A stretch of DNA of 24,032 nucleotides from a virus. Where the stretch lies: positions 1-24,032 of IMG/VR virus record IMGVR_UViG_3300024262_000240. The stretch is one strand, 5' to 3'. Below the pieces are notes generated by a model. That model worked only from the letters and a program-made list of their open reading frames with translations, ran no database searches and had not been told where the DNA came from. Numbering within the stretch: the stretch's first letter is position 1; every line of letters starts with the position of its first letter. Positions 12,001 to 17,274 of the stretch are shown here, piece after piece. Made by a program: the position numbers and the translations under genes.

Positions 12001-12547
12001 ACAAACTTAAAGTAGGATTTGTTGCTCCAGCGTTAGATGAAGTACTAATAGAATAGCCAGATGCATCTGGAACAACTGTGTAGTCAGTCTCGGAAAATAT
12101 AGTTCCTGATGCTACTGTAACTGCTGGAGGACCTTCTGGAATCCAATAATATTGATTAAAATTAATTAACTTGTCTAAGTTACTAAACGAATCCCAAGAA
12201 TAAAATTCACTTGTAAATAATTTATTGTTATCTTTAGTAACACTGCCTTCTGTTGAGAGAGCATCAATTATTCCAGGGTAAGTAATAAAATCTTGTGCTG
12301 TTGATTCATTTGTTTTTAAGAACACTACACCAGGATCTAACTGATAATCTGTGCGAACTTTTGACGGCTCAATAACATAATTGTCATCAGCGTTAACGCC
12401 ATAGCCAAATTTACTTCCAATATATCCTTGTAGTCGTTCTGTTTCAGGCGGATTAACTAATTGGTCAAGGGTCGCTCTTAAAAACTGAGAATTGGTCGCA
12501 GTTTGAAAGATTTCTGGTAAAAAACTTAATGTTCTTATATGTGACAT
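1..12547 (-). CDS. Giant virion structural protein next to gp6, partial (3' end outside window)
   Basis: Starts at ATG 12547, 17 nt after the gp6 stop, with AGG seven bases before the start. Reading the frame codon by codon to base 2, I found no stop, so at least 4,182 residues lie in the window and the end is missing. The N-terminus (MSHIRTLSFLPEIFQTATNS) and the W/Y-rich block near residues 1475-1520 (PWEMLGF..KPTWW..RYGAAPY) look like a very large structural protein seen in marine T4-like phages. Residues about 2385-3130 hold seven FG-GAP type units (RFGSA, TFGTA, GTCVS, SFGSS, EFGYA, LFGNT, RYGTA) ending in xVxIGxP and VYxY strands, a beta-propeller fold. Residues about 3780-3910 hold fibre-like modules (GFPINGTIKI, GLQRGANGT, GGNGYTEPP, GEGYAVLPE). 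T4 has gp7 (about 1,030 residues) at this place, so a wedge gp7 equivalent enlarged by adhesin-like modules is possible but not shown. Role inferred: baseplate or fibre structure at the virion surface. Confidence 0.9.
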   Translation of the reverse strand, partial: MSHIRTLSFLPEIFQTATNSQFLRATLDQLVNPPETERLQGYIGSKFGYGVNADDNYVIEPSKVRTDYQLDPGVVFLKTNESTAQDFITYPGIIDALSTEGSVTKDNNKLFTSEFYSWDSFSNLDKLINFNQYYWIPEGPPAVTVASGTIFSETDYTVVPDASGYSISTSSNAGATNPTLSLLRGGTYRFAINQSTQFWIQGVPGVTGLDGNENTRNVLGVNNNGASTGYVTFTVPQQNAQDQYLFPGNNTVGVVSTKLFSDINGQPLSTIGNIDGVTSLENLTVMFYATEEPNEVGFVQSFFDENGANYDVNLTSPDLVPAVTLAITSTTADAVVTSGSTANLFLNQTVTFTQPDGDPLLGGLDVNTVYYIKEIVNGTSFKISDQLNSSALVLTPESGTMNANINEGLFEEGYYTNVSENFYTITYVGDATNPTIRLIPAGAIPNEEKITAQFGTSYVGLNFYRSSTSGSILEIPYLSAQLDTLYYQDGTIANRAGILRIVDSNLTNTLNVTTDIIGQETFTSTNGVTFTNGLKVQFSGDVFPASYLSGEYYVEGVGVAIKLVPVSELTVPEDFTGTSYIPYDSLNYSIGNFDVELFIPVDPDYITIARNAINRNAWSRSNRWFHIDVINATATYNDDPNILTTYATGTNKAKRPIIEFYPNTKLFDAGTEAKAPVDFVDTRTTNAFAQVANQQQYYPDIESYTPYNATIAAATAATTTTITVATTNITKPFQVGQYVADSTNQLPRNTTITDITVTGINTVITVVWATASTFAGTSIASIVGSDTTVNNYQLFSGARIVFTADTDLQVRNKIYVVGFSVFTPGATPVITLTESEDSPVLVDNQTVSLRGYYNQGSTFWFDGSTWEEGQQKLTVNQAPLFDVYDSNGISFGDATIYQGTSFLGNKLFAYTIGTGATDAVLGFPLKYSSINNIGDINFDVSLNSESFSYVSGTSPITQKVNTGYVYNYNTRAIKTRELGWQTAIAPSVQYQIFELEYTKGTTAEFTCDVPAVPEDPTVTAKWPRIQVYLNNVYQLPSTYTVNVTDTTTKVTLNTAPTTDTPIQILLLSTITSKTAYYRIPINLNNNPFNGTLASADLGEIRTQYQSIFTNTPGITGQLFGSNNYRDLGNLVPYGTNIIQNSASLVTPGTFLRKSEHNLFKALLYNSNSYVSFKQTIVDTVKNTDYEQRYNPAEILDTALDSIISAKNNTDSFFWSDMLPSQVPYKTSTYTFANALQETVYPLAQTYDFTKANYNGVLVYLTRKVNDGPTTITTQLIRNEQYTVSTTATSLTVTITLQPGDVITIKEYNQTYGSFVPNTPSKLGLYPAYTPQVVLDSTYTTPTYFIVGHDGSYTKLYGEYNAILGLTDFRDQALLEFETRIYNNIKLSTEVPIKRYEVLPGFFRDSTYSNLDWLKIYSPQFLNWAGQNRIDYKTHSNYSSLDKFSYNYTESSNKLTGTALYQGYWRGIYEYFYDSSQPNIAPWEMLGFANKPTWWTARYGAAPYTSNNTIMWTDIEDGVIWNGSLGASVTVNELKRPGLSNILPVDEYGDLLSPMETVIANYDENLFQKNWRVGDDAPAEFSYRRSSSYPFDIIRAFALTKPADFFNLGADLDNYKYNTEFKQYLVNDRSHLDISAIEIYGNGTAKTSYINWIVDYEKQQGVDATTTITTLLDNLDVRLVYRLAGFSDKNLLKFFVEKGTVNNSNASLLIPDESYSLILHDNQSTDKLVYSGVIIQKVINGWTVFGNSLSQAYFTTYQPEVNGSVQQISVGDVTVKVANDYIANELIVPYGTQFYSRQALSQFLSSYGAWLKAKGMIFDTIESGKELNWITMTEQYLYWSQNGWEDGAVITVNPSARSLVIDKDNNIVQPLTIQENNYILNQNLAPIALQNLSIQRVGTNFTIIPLNDGDTLAYGNFNLGSIEHGIVFDNLTLFNDVIYNLVTGLRQSRISLRGTKSAEWDGTVFASGFILNQDNIKEWSASQKYTRGEIVRYKSKYWTAIRITQPNATFVEMNWVETEYDQIQKGLLPNPSTRSYESTLYYNTNTANLENDADLLAFSLIGYRPRAYMELADLTDITQVNVYKNLIKTKGTPNAVTAFRGANLPQGGVDYDVYENWGILAGEFGGTLNSNFVDFKLDEDSLTGNPSIVSLIQGTATVGSQQEVNIANLFNYNRSIDSANILPTLSSTVYSDNLYPTAGYVNFNDVKMSSYYYGTLSTAQNQAKITVPINDFYVRDYVWLANFKEKWGVYAWKPVGRVVGVDSNINNTTTITFNKPHNLSRLDSVSFINVTPNVNGYHLVTRINSITQITINLTLPNNFSTNLVLDGNGLGLTFINQRVATPSAITDLELNEAEFIKNTVWVDEASDGNWGVYRKSINYSLTTSLTESAGQRFGSAVASIPKTQSYWVGDTDAGRVYRYTYDTETATLVQDTDSTLPASGPRPTFGTAIAYSDRLFVITETTDGGGSPSGKVYIYTVNDSIISDDPILLQTLTVDAGAGTCVSISDDQNWIYVGNPTNNKVERFSRERIPLTAGYFTATETYEITSLGTQIGASDITTGLTYEIVFPGSTDFTQLGANNNNAGTTFTATTPPAGFIAGNGECYENPTNFVGIGAVANKVGILFVATGVGSGTGTANQVSYNEETEIVSPVGTGSFGSSVTTDGNGDTIVIGAPTITSGTLTNYGSAYIYSRTVQTLESQYNTVPNQPHEFDLAWTTVFLSRTATDVTSNVITYTGTALVENTAIVFSTVGVFGDSGISPNQVYYVKEVGAGTMSLKTTRSSSTAITLVDDATLNSVIYAQNTSLIKQVSVNGTVVDDSNYAVGGGTRDLRYFGTLRAGDIITVSSSDSQWVQTVVSTELVRPGQEFGYASDITSSSSEILVGSPGETRVNGEISSDGAVYRYTNSGGKYGTVIGTSECLLTADRKLLINGYLVNLINGSNATTVANVINSSNITNVQASATDGKLVISIINAGLALINEKLLIQTVEDDTLSELGINVYNQTQLLLCPHNTSRTLFGNTIKFNELNNSVVISAPIGERFLGTTFDFTDDENLDNDTIFDNNATRFVDGYPNAGAVYMFDLLANYNASLSNPGKFVYAQSLNLNDQNTGSEPRYGTALDFNNNQVVIGTPILDEVVLYTNSIGKQNWSLYRQSSAIVDINKIQNAQIYSAETNNTLINLDYIDPMQNKLLGAVRENLDYVSNIDPANYNGVEGSIDYNLIWGENHIGELWFNTKNVRWINYHQNDDVVYNSRYWGQVFPGSDVVVYTWIESPVSPENYQGVGTPKNITEFTIQSKLNASGIATPVYYFWVRNTNTVMTSTQKTLSDSNLELYINNPTNSGIAYFTPLLQNAFGIYNSSSYINAQDSVFHIGYATGTSDDASHQEFNLIRANYADDFLPGLPKFGTNIYPRGLYDRLLDSLAGVDEIGGVVPNPYLPKAVQSGVLARPRQSFFFNRFLGLQNYLQYANTILADIPISETRENATFLFATGTYYDTTDYWEYTNWWLPTTNPVGQYSNNTKATVSVLLYADLATLNVKVGTIANVQTNGEGKWEMYRYDGNSVWTRIGLQNGTIQFKTYLWDYAIGKTGFGENFFDTSSFDEYPSEETRWIIRALNEQIYIDELVSYRNKSLILLFEYIQAESDESQNYLPWLNKTSLVDVTHTIRELKPIQNFQSDNQEFLSGYINEVKPYHVVIKDFLFKYTGLDTYRGTISDFDLPAQFNSSVNRFVSPQLVYSSADNVNEYLYADSIWQTPQYNEWYNNYGVSITGEPNYLLSTLASYVTIGSTFILVDNVRGFPINGTIKIDNEDISYSSVDRALNQLSGLQRGANGTTPATHLPNANIYMDLPAVLLLSGGNGYTEPPRITAYIDTSIYPAPRVEAQLEAVMSVDSVVSVNVINPGEGYAVLPEIKIDPAQYYTFTNSNIDSSLHTITLFATNLVTGSNVQFHVPTSPTGAKVNQLVNNQWYYVNVLEDNPTVVIALFTSYKDAVNNVNRILLSASTIDGQYSFSLGARASAITSSQPVRENNIALRFDRTSYTSQILDWEANAFYGSFFAGSYFNSENVSSSAISLQATQPPIGDISASAQGAIFEIVSTANDQDILYTEFARRVTNTVATGNKIRLNPYDDSTGELNSSGSTIGFTVGMPIKFTGAVIGNIVVNTVYYVNTIINITDFTISTVANSGT

Positions 12548-12564
12548 TTATTTACCTATCCACA

Positions 12565-15500
12565 TTAACGGGCATATTGTAGTTCAGTGGGCGTTAGTGC
12601 CGGAATAATAACAACATCTGTTGGCAAGGCACCATTAACAAAAATTTCGTATGGTCTGCATTTAATTTCATAGAGAGTTCCAAAATTTGCGTTAGGATCA
12701 GTTGGAACTAACACTACTGAACCAAGCAAATCTCCGATTGTTTCGTGTAAATACGCACTTAGTTCATCAAAGAAGAAAGTGTCTCCAAAATTCCAATTAT
12801 TAATACTAAAATATGTATCCATTGCTGTAATAACAGCACTTCTAACTTCTGTATCACTTGCATTAGTATCAGTAGATTTTACAATTTTAATACTAGCCCT
12901 CAACGATGCATCTGCTTTAGAACCAAATAATGGTTTGAATGTGACACTATTTAATATCACACTGTCAGAGAGCATTTTATAATCTTGTATTTTTGGATAA
13001 GCAGTTGTTAATTGATTAATCGTAGGCTCTGATGGTTTTGTGACCGTGTTAGTTGTGTCTCTAATCCAATTTTGATAACTTGTATAATAATCTTGTGTTA
13101 CTAAATACAAATCAATAATATTTGTAGTAGCAGGATCAATACGAGTTGTATTATTCGCATTGTGTCTATATTGGAAACTTAAACCTTGACGACCTGATTT
13201 AACTGAGTAATCTGTTTGTAATGTTACAACATAAAATGGTGTGGTAACAGTTGGATCTTGTATAGTTTTATAAAATTTATTTTCTGAATATGCGTAGAAT
13301 AATTGTCCTACAGCAAACTCATACTTTACAGTTTCAATTTGATTTTTAGTACTATAACTATAGTTTACATCTGTATTTGGAACTATTAGTTGTCTTGTTA
13401 AATTGATAGGGTCAGTTACAGTTCTAAAGAACACATAGATGCCGATGTTTGCTCCGTTATTCACATACCCAGTAACATCATTAAAGAAGTCTGGGTCTAA
13501 AATAAGTGTTCGATTATTAACATCTGTCGCCGCAACTTCAACTTGGAAGTCATTGACATAACCATCAGATTCAACTGTCTGTCCTAAAATATTAACTTTC
13601 GTATTTACACCTAACGCAGTAGTTGTACCAAATTGTGCGTTGATACCCAACACATTAATAAAGTCTTGTATGATTTTGCCTGTAAATGGATCGTACACTA
13701 ATTCGTTCTTACTAAAAGTAAATCGTGTATCAGCAACACTACCAAAGTAGTATGTCAGTGATCTATATGTCACTATGTATCGATTGCTTCCTAAACTTGT
13801 AAACTTGACAAAGTAATTAGTTGCTGTAGAGGCACCGATTGACCAACGCTCTTGGTTGATCAACAATGAATTATTAAAGATTAATGTAAAGTCTTGCTGT
13901 AATTCAATTTTAAGAATTGCTTGTTGTATTAAAGTTGATGACAAAGAGTTATCAAAGACAGGAATAACTTGTGTAAGTGTAACGCCGTCTGGTACATAAC
14001 CGTTAATTGTCACAGGGCCTGTACCATTTGCAAATGAACCTTGTCCAGTATTATTGCCATCTCCGACTACATTAGTAATAGTTGACCAAATATAATTCTT
14101 TTCACCAGAAGTTGGAATGCCTGAAACTAATCGATTGCTACTATTAAAATAATAACCAGCGGGAGCGGTTAATTTTACAATTGATCCTGTTGTAATATAC
14201 TTTGCATTTGTTGTAGTAAATGTACCTAAAGGTGCTGGCTGTTGTAAACTTCCACTTAAAGTATAAAAATAACCAGATTCACTTGATGAGTCAACTGAAC
14301 TTGTTTTCCAATACATGGTTGTGCCGCCACCAGTGCCGGGATAGGTGTAACGAGTATAGTTCTGAATATAATATTGATTAGCACGATTTAATGCTAAAGC
14401 AGATGCTAGATCACCAGTAAAGAATCTAATAATACTGCTTGTATTATCTGCTGTTAAGGATAAAGCACCATCTGTATTAGTTTGATATAATGCTCCATCA
14501 CTACCGAAAGAGTTTGTACTAGAATATTTTCCAGTTGGGTCAAGTAAGTCTAAGTTTTTAGAAACGCCGATAGAACTTCTATTGATCGCAGAACTTTTAA
14601 TGATTGAACTATAAAGTGTGTATGGGAAGTTTGTGTAGTCTTCTCCATTTACCATACGATTCTGTGTGTAGTATCGTGTAGGCGCTCGAAGTTTTATCTG
14701 ACCTAACGACTCTCTACCTTGTGCAGTCGAAACACTTGATGGTAGTTGTAAATTTAATGTTAGTGTTTCTGGTTTTCCTGCTCTACTAATATAATTAATA
14801 GCAACGATTACACCAGCCATTTCAGATGGATCAATAACATATGTTAATGAGTTTCCAGAACGCACATATGATCTAAAGTTGCCAACTGGTATTTCAGAAA
14901 ATACTCCATCGCCAAATACATATGTTACTTGATCATTTGTTCGGGAACTTACTGAGAATACTTTTTTATCAGAATTTTCTGTTTGTAAGTACGCATCTGC
15001 AAAAACATTTTCAACTTGTGTCCAAGATGTTCGTGTGCCGTTAGCATTAAGTTCATACAACCAAGTATCACTGTTATTAATTCCTTCAATATTTGAAATA
15101 TTAACCGCTTGATTTGATATTTGTTGTTGTAGATTAAAATTAAAACTCTCTAAAGTTCCTTGTTTGAAATAAAACATAAACCCTGTATTTGGAGATCCAA
15201 ATCCTAACTTATCATTTCTGTATAAAAGATTTAATCGTCCTGTAGGAGTAGGAGAAACTTCGTAGACATAATTTTTGCCTAATGAAGTTGAACTTACTAA
15301 TTCAAAATTCATTGTTTGGTTATCTACAACTGATGTAAATGGGACAACTGGCAAAACAGTATTTGGAATACGAATGCTATATTCACTTGTTTGTACATCA
15401 TCAATTGTTGCTACATTTCCAGGATTTCCAATTTTTTGAGAATCAACAAATGTCGCATTTAAGATAGTATTCATTTGTTCTAACCAATTTGGATTAGAAG

Positions 15501-15939
15501 GATTATTCCATGACACAGGAACATTACTTAAATTTATACCATTGATGTCACTGATGTTTTCAGTGGTTTGTACTTGCGTAACTTTAATAAATCCTTGGCC
15601 AGCGATATTTCTTTTAGGAGTATAACTTACTAGATTAGCAAGTTTAATAACTGAGTCTCTACGTTCAGCAGTATCGATAAAGTTCTCACGTGCGTTTAGA
15701 TCATTTCTGAACGCTAGGCCTTGACCCATAAACGCCATAACATCGAGTAACGCAATAAATTCAGAACTTTCAATATAATCATTGAATGTTTCTGGGTAAT
15801 ATACACGCAGGTAGTCAATAAAACTCTTTCGTAGTGTTTCATAATCATAACTTCTAAAGTCTGCTTCTCTGAAGGTTTGATAGATTGCTTTCCAATCATT
15901 TACCCCAAATAGACTCGATTGTCGTGAACTTGTTGCCAT
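12565..15939 (-). CDS. gp6: Baseplate wedge protein gp6
   Basis: 1,124 residues. The N-terminal 125 residues (SLFGVNDWKAIYQTF, DFRSYDYETLRKSFIDYL, FIDTAERRDSVIKLA, LVSYTPKRN) are the hallmark of T4-like gp6, the wedge subunit whose dimers form the inner ring around the baseplate hub. The C-terminal 120 residues (YFSINNWNFGDTFFFDELSAYLHE, FGTLYEIKCRPYEIFVNGA, here in parts) match the conserved gp6 end. T4 gp6 is about 660 residues; the extra length is a Ser/Thr/Asn/Gly-rich central stretch, roughly residues 430-700, likely an inserted beta-rich domain. ATG at 15939 is preceded by AGGGAA at good spacing and by a late-promoter octamer 19 nt upstream. The giant structural gene follows after 17 nt. 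Confidence 0.93.
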   Translation of the reverse strand: MATSSRQSSLFGVNDWKAIYQTFREADFRSYDYETLRKSFIDYLRVYYPETFNDYIESSEFIALLDVMAFMGQGLAFRNDLNARENFIDTAERRDSVIKLANLVSYTPKRNIAGQGFIKVTQVQTTENISDINGINLSNVPVSWNNPSNPNWLEQMNTILNATFVDSQKIGNPGNVATIDDVQTSEYSIRIPNTVLPVVPFTSVVDNQTMNFELVSSTSLGKNYVYEVSPTPTGRLNLLYRNDKLGFGSPNTGFMFYFKQGTLESFNFNLQQQISNQAVNISNIEGINNSDTWLYELNANGTRTSWTQVENVFADAYLQTENSDKKVFSVSSRTNDQVTYVFGDGVFSEIPVGNFRSYVRSGNSLTYVIDPSEMAGVIVAINYISRAGKPETLTLNLQLPSSVSTAQGRESLGQIKLRAPTRYYTQNRMVNGEDYTNFPYTLYSSIIKSSAINRSSIGVSKNLDLLDPTGKYSSTNSFGSDGALYQTNTDGALSLTADNTSSIIRFFTGDLASALALNRANQYYIQNYTRYTYPGTGGGTTMYWKTSSVDSSSESGYFYTLSGSLQQPAPLGTFTTTNAKYITTGSIVKLTAPAGYYFNSSNRLVSGIPTSGEKNYIWSTITNVVGDGNNTGQGSFANGTGPVTINGYVPDGVTLTQVIPVFDNSLSSTLIQQAILKIELQQDFTLIFNNSLLINQERWSIGASTATNYFVKFTSLGSNRYIVTYRSLTYYFGSVADTRFTFSKNELVYDPFTGKIIQDFINVLGINAQFGTTTALGVNTKVNILGQTVESDGYVNDFQVEVAATDVNNRTLILDPDFFNDVTGYVNNGANIGIYVFFRTVTDPINLTRQLIVPNTDVNYSYSTKNQIETVKYEFAVGQLFYAYSENKFYKTIQDPTVTTPFYVVTLQTDYSVKSGRQGLSFQYRHNANNTTRIDPATTNIIDLYLVTQDYYTSYQNWIRDTTNTVTKPSEPTINQLTTAYPKIQDYKMLSDSVILNSVTFKPLFGSKADASLRASIKIVKSTDTNASDTEVRSAVITAMDTYFSINNWNFGDTFFFDELSAYLHETIGDLLGSVVLVPTDPNANFGTLYEIKCRPYEIFVNGALPTDVVIIPALTPTELQYAR

Positions 15940-15958
15940 AGATATTCCCTGTTAAGAG

Positions 15959-15966
15959 TATTTATC
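15959..15966 (-). promoter_or_regulatory. Late promoter octamer GATAAATA before gp6
   Basis: Minus strand reads GATAAATA, fitting the T4 late box TATAAATA and the NATAAATA form described for T4-like cyanophages. It lies 19 nt before the gp6 ATG, so a start about six bases downstream would give a leader of about 13 nt that still holds the AGGGAA ribosome site. It is in the 60-nt gap after gp25, the only sizeable gap in the baseplate block, and the same octamer occurs before gp25 and gp48. Such boxes are used by the gp55 sigma factor, which is encoded in this window. Confidence 0.65.
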
Positions 15967-15999
15967 ATTACGGAAAACCAAGGTTTTTAATCTAGGATA

Positions 16000-16446
16000 T
16001 TAGATAATTTGTGCTGTATTACTAGTGCTATCAAACAATAGACTAAGATCACCAACTTCATTAAATGGCGTGACAGACAGTTCAATTTGAACTAAAATAC
16101 CGTTATCACGGGCATAAACATTAACTCTGTTTAACATTAGTCTTGGATCTAAGGTAGCGACTCTACGAATTTCTTCTTCTAGTGCTTGTTGAACATTTAC
16201 TGTATTTGGCTCAAATACAAAATCCCAAATGCTTGTTCCATAAGAAGGATTGCCAACTTTTTCGCCTCTTCGTATATTTAATGCATTAAGGAAATCTCGT
16301 ACAACTAACGGAGAATCTACCATTTTGAACTTTTTACCAAAAACGATTGGCTCAGTGATTGTACCTGGACCATACCCGCCATTTTTTTGGCTGGTGGTTC
16401 TAGGTTCTGATGCGTTAATTGATGAAAAGCCTATGTAAGTTGCCAT
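16000..16446 (-). CDS. gp25: Baseplate wedge protein gp25 (GPW/gp25 family)
   Basis: 148 residues; T4 gp25 has 132. Gp25 sits in the wedge core next to gp6 and gp53 and is thought to help start sheath assembly. Family signs: VRDFLNALNIRRGEKVGN, then YGTSIWDFVFEPN, then ALEEEIRRVATLDPRL with the conserved EIRR motif at about residues 89-92, then a beta-rich end (NGILVQIELSV). The N-terminal 40 residues (GFSSINASEPRTTSQKNGGY) are an extension of low complexity. ATG 16446 is chosen because the family match follows and the upstream gene stops eight nt before it. The ribosome site (AAGGGA) lies rather far from the ATG, and a late-promoter octamer overlaps this junction. Confidence 0.93.
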   Translation of the reverse strand: MATYIGFSSINASEPRTTSQKNGGYGPGTITEPIVFGKKFKMVDSPLVVRDFLNALNIRRGEKVGNPSYGTSIWDFVFEPNTVNVQQALEEEIRRVATLDPRLMLNRVNVYARDNGILVQIELSVTPFNEVGDLSLLFDSTSNTAQII

Positions 16447-16451
16447 AGTAA

Positions 16452-16459
16452 TATTTATC
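16452..16459 (-). promoter_or_regulatory. Late promoter octamer GATAAATA before gp25
   Basis: Minus strand reads GGGATAAATA, with five bases (TTACT) before the gp25 ATG. The octamer contains the TAA stop of the preceding 71-residue gene. If it works as a late promoter, transcription would start at or next to the ATG and yield an essentially leaderless gp25 message. The alternative is that stop codon plus ribosome site look like the box by chance; the identical octamer before gp6 and gp48 argues for function. Confidence 0.45.
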
Positions 16460-16670
16460 CCTTATCACCGTTAACTATATTGTCAACTGTATTCTGTGCA
16501 TATTCAGTAGATGTTACTACATTAACAGTTTCTACTCGACTCCCTACATCCTGTGCACCGTTTATTGATGACACGCCAGATGATGACAACGTTGTATAGG
16601 ATTTTTTAGCAGATTGTGTAGTTAACTGTCTTGCTACACTATCTATTAATGTTTTTATATGCTCTGTCAT
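16455..16670 (-). CDS. Small hypothetical protein between the spike region and gp25
   Basis: 71 residues, not recognised. It is polar and Ser/Thr/Val-rich with a predicted helical start (MTEHIKTLIDSVARQL) and a C-terminal acidic/polar tail (NTVDNIVNGDKG). No membrane segment, signal peptide or cysteine. ATG 16670 follows the stop of the 197-residue gene by one base, with AGGAAAC about ten bases upstream, and the gene ends eight bases before gp25. Tight packing in the baseplate block and a plausible ribosome site support it as a real gene, probably a minor tail or baseplate component or assembly helper. The opposite-strand frame here is a shadow. Confidence 0.7.
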   Translation of the reverse strand: MTEHIKTLIDSVARQLTTQSAKKSYTTLSSSGVSSINGAQDVGSRVETVNVVTSTEYAQNTVDNIVNGDKG

Positions 16671-16671
16671 T

Positions 16672-17265
16672 TTATAAGTTTCCTAAAATATCATCAATTT
16701 CGTTAGTCGCAGGAGCTTTCTGTAGCTCTCGGAGTTTTTCTGTTCTTTTAGTCAATGCTCCTACATCAAAATTTGGTAGTGGAATTTTTGGATTACCTAA
16801 CAAAGAAGAAGTTTGTCCTATTAATGCACTTTTGTCAAGTGTATTGAATGCAGATATTGGTAGTTTGAAACTACTGCCTTGAGATGCTAAAGACCCTAAT
16901 GCTCCTTCAATTCCTGCTAATGCACCTCCACCAAGTTTGCCTAATAATGAATCTTTTAGACCATTAACTTTTCCTAACTCCCCGCCTAACGCACCATCTA
17001 CTCCGCCTGACACAGCGTCTGTAATAGATGATATCCCTGGCAATTTAGAACTTATTGCAGATGATTGATTAATAACTGCTCCCAATGAAGAAGACCCGCC
17101 CGGTAAAGCAGAAACACCTGATGCCGCAGCCGCGGCAATTGATGGGACTAATCCTGAGTTTACTTTGTTACTAACGACCTCAGCATTACCAGATGCGATC
17201 AAACTACTTACACTTGCGCCTGTTGTGTCTATGTTTGCATTTGCGATGTTAGTATGTACTGACAT
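16672..17265 (-). CDS. Ala/Gly/Ser-rich hypothetical protein after the gp5 spike
   Basis: 197 residues, not recognised. Nearly the whole protein is low-complexity Ala/Gly/Ser/Leu (SIAAAAASGVSALPGG, LGGELGKVNGLKDSLLGKLGGGALAG), followed by a more ordinary charged end (LTKRTEKLRELQKAP, NEIDDILGNL). No signal peptide is clear; the glycine-rich runs look like helical or collapsed repeats rather than a membrane segment. Its composition resembles the last 280 residues of the upstream gp5-like protein, so it could interact with or derive from that tail. ATG 17265 has AAGGAAAT just upstream and lies nine bases after the gp5 stop. A hub or tail-tip accessory role is inferred from position only. Confidence 0.75.
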   Translation of the reverse strand: MSVHTNIANANIDTTGASVSSLIASGNAEVVSNKVNSGLVPSIAAAAASGVSALPGGSSSLGAVINQSSAISSKLPGISSITDAVSGGVDGALGGELGKVNGLKDSLLGKLGGGALAGIEGALGSLASQGSSFKLPISAFNTLDKSALIGQTSSLLGNPKIPLPNFDVGALTKRTEKLRELQKAPATNEIDDILGNL

Positions 17266-17274
17266 ATTATTTCC

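Noticed and set aside
72-12547. Small open frames within the giant gene on both strands (for example 72-332 +, 2692-2946 -, 10516-10779 -)
   Set aside because: All lie inside the verified long frame, have no ribosome site of note and read as low-complexity shadow peptides.
12548-12564. GGTAAATA as a late box before the giant gene
   Set aside because: It departs from NATAAATA at a core position and overlaps the ribosome site; read-through from gp6 explains expression.
15974-15987. Inverted repeat AAAACC-AA-GGTTTT between gp25 and gp6
   Set aside because: Short AT-rich stem with a 2-nt loop and no U-run beyond it in the transcribed direction; too weak to call a terminator.
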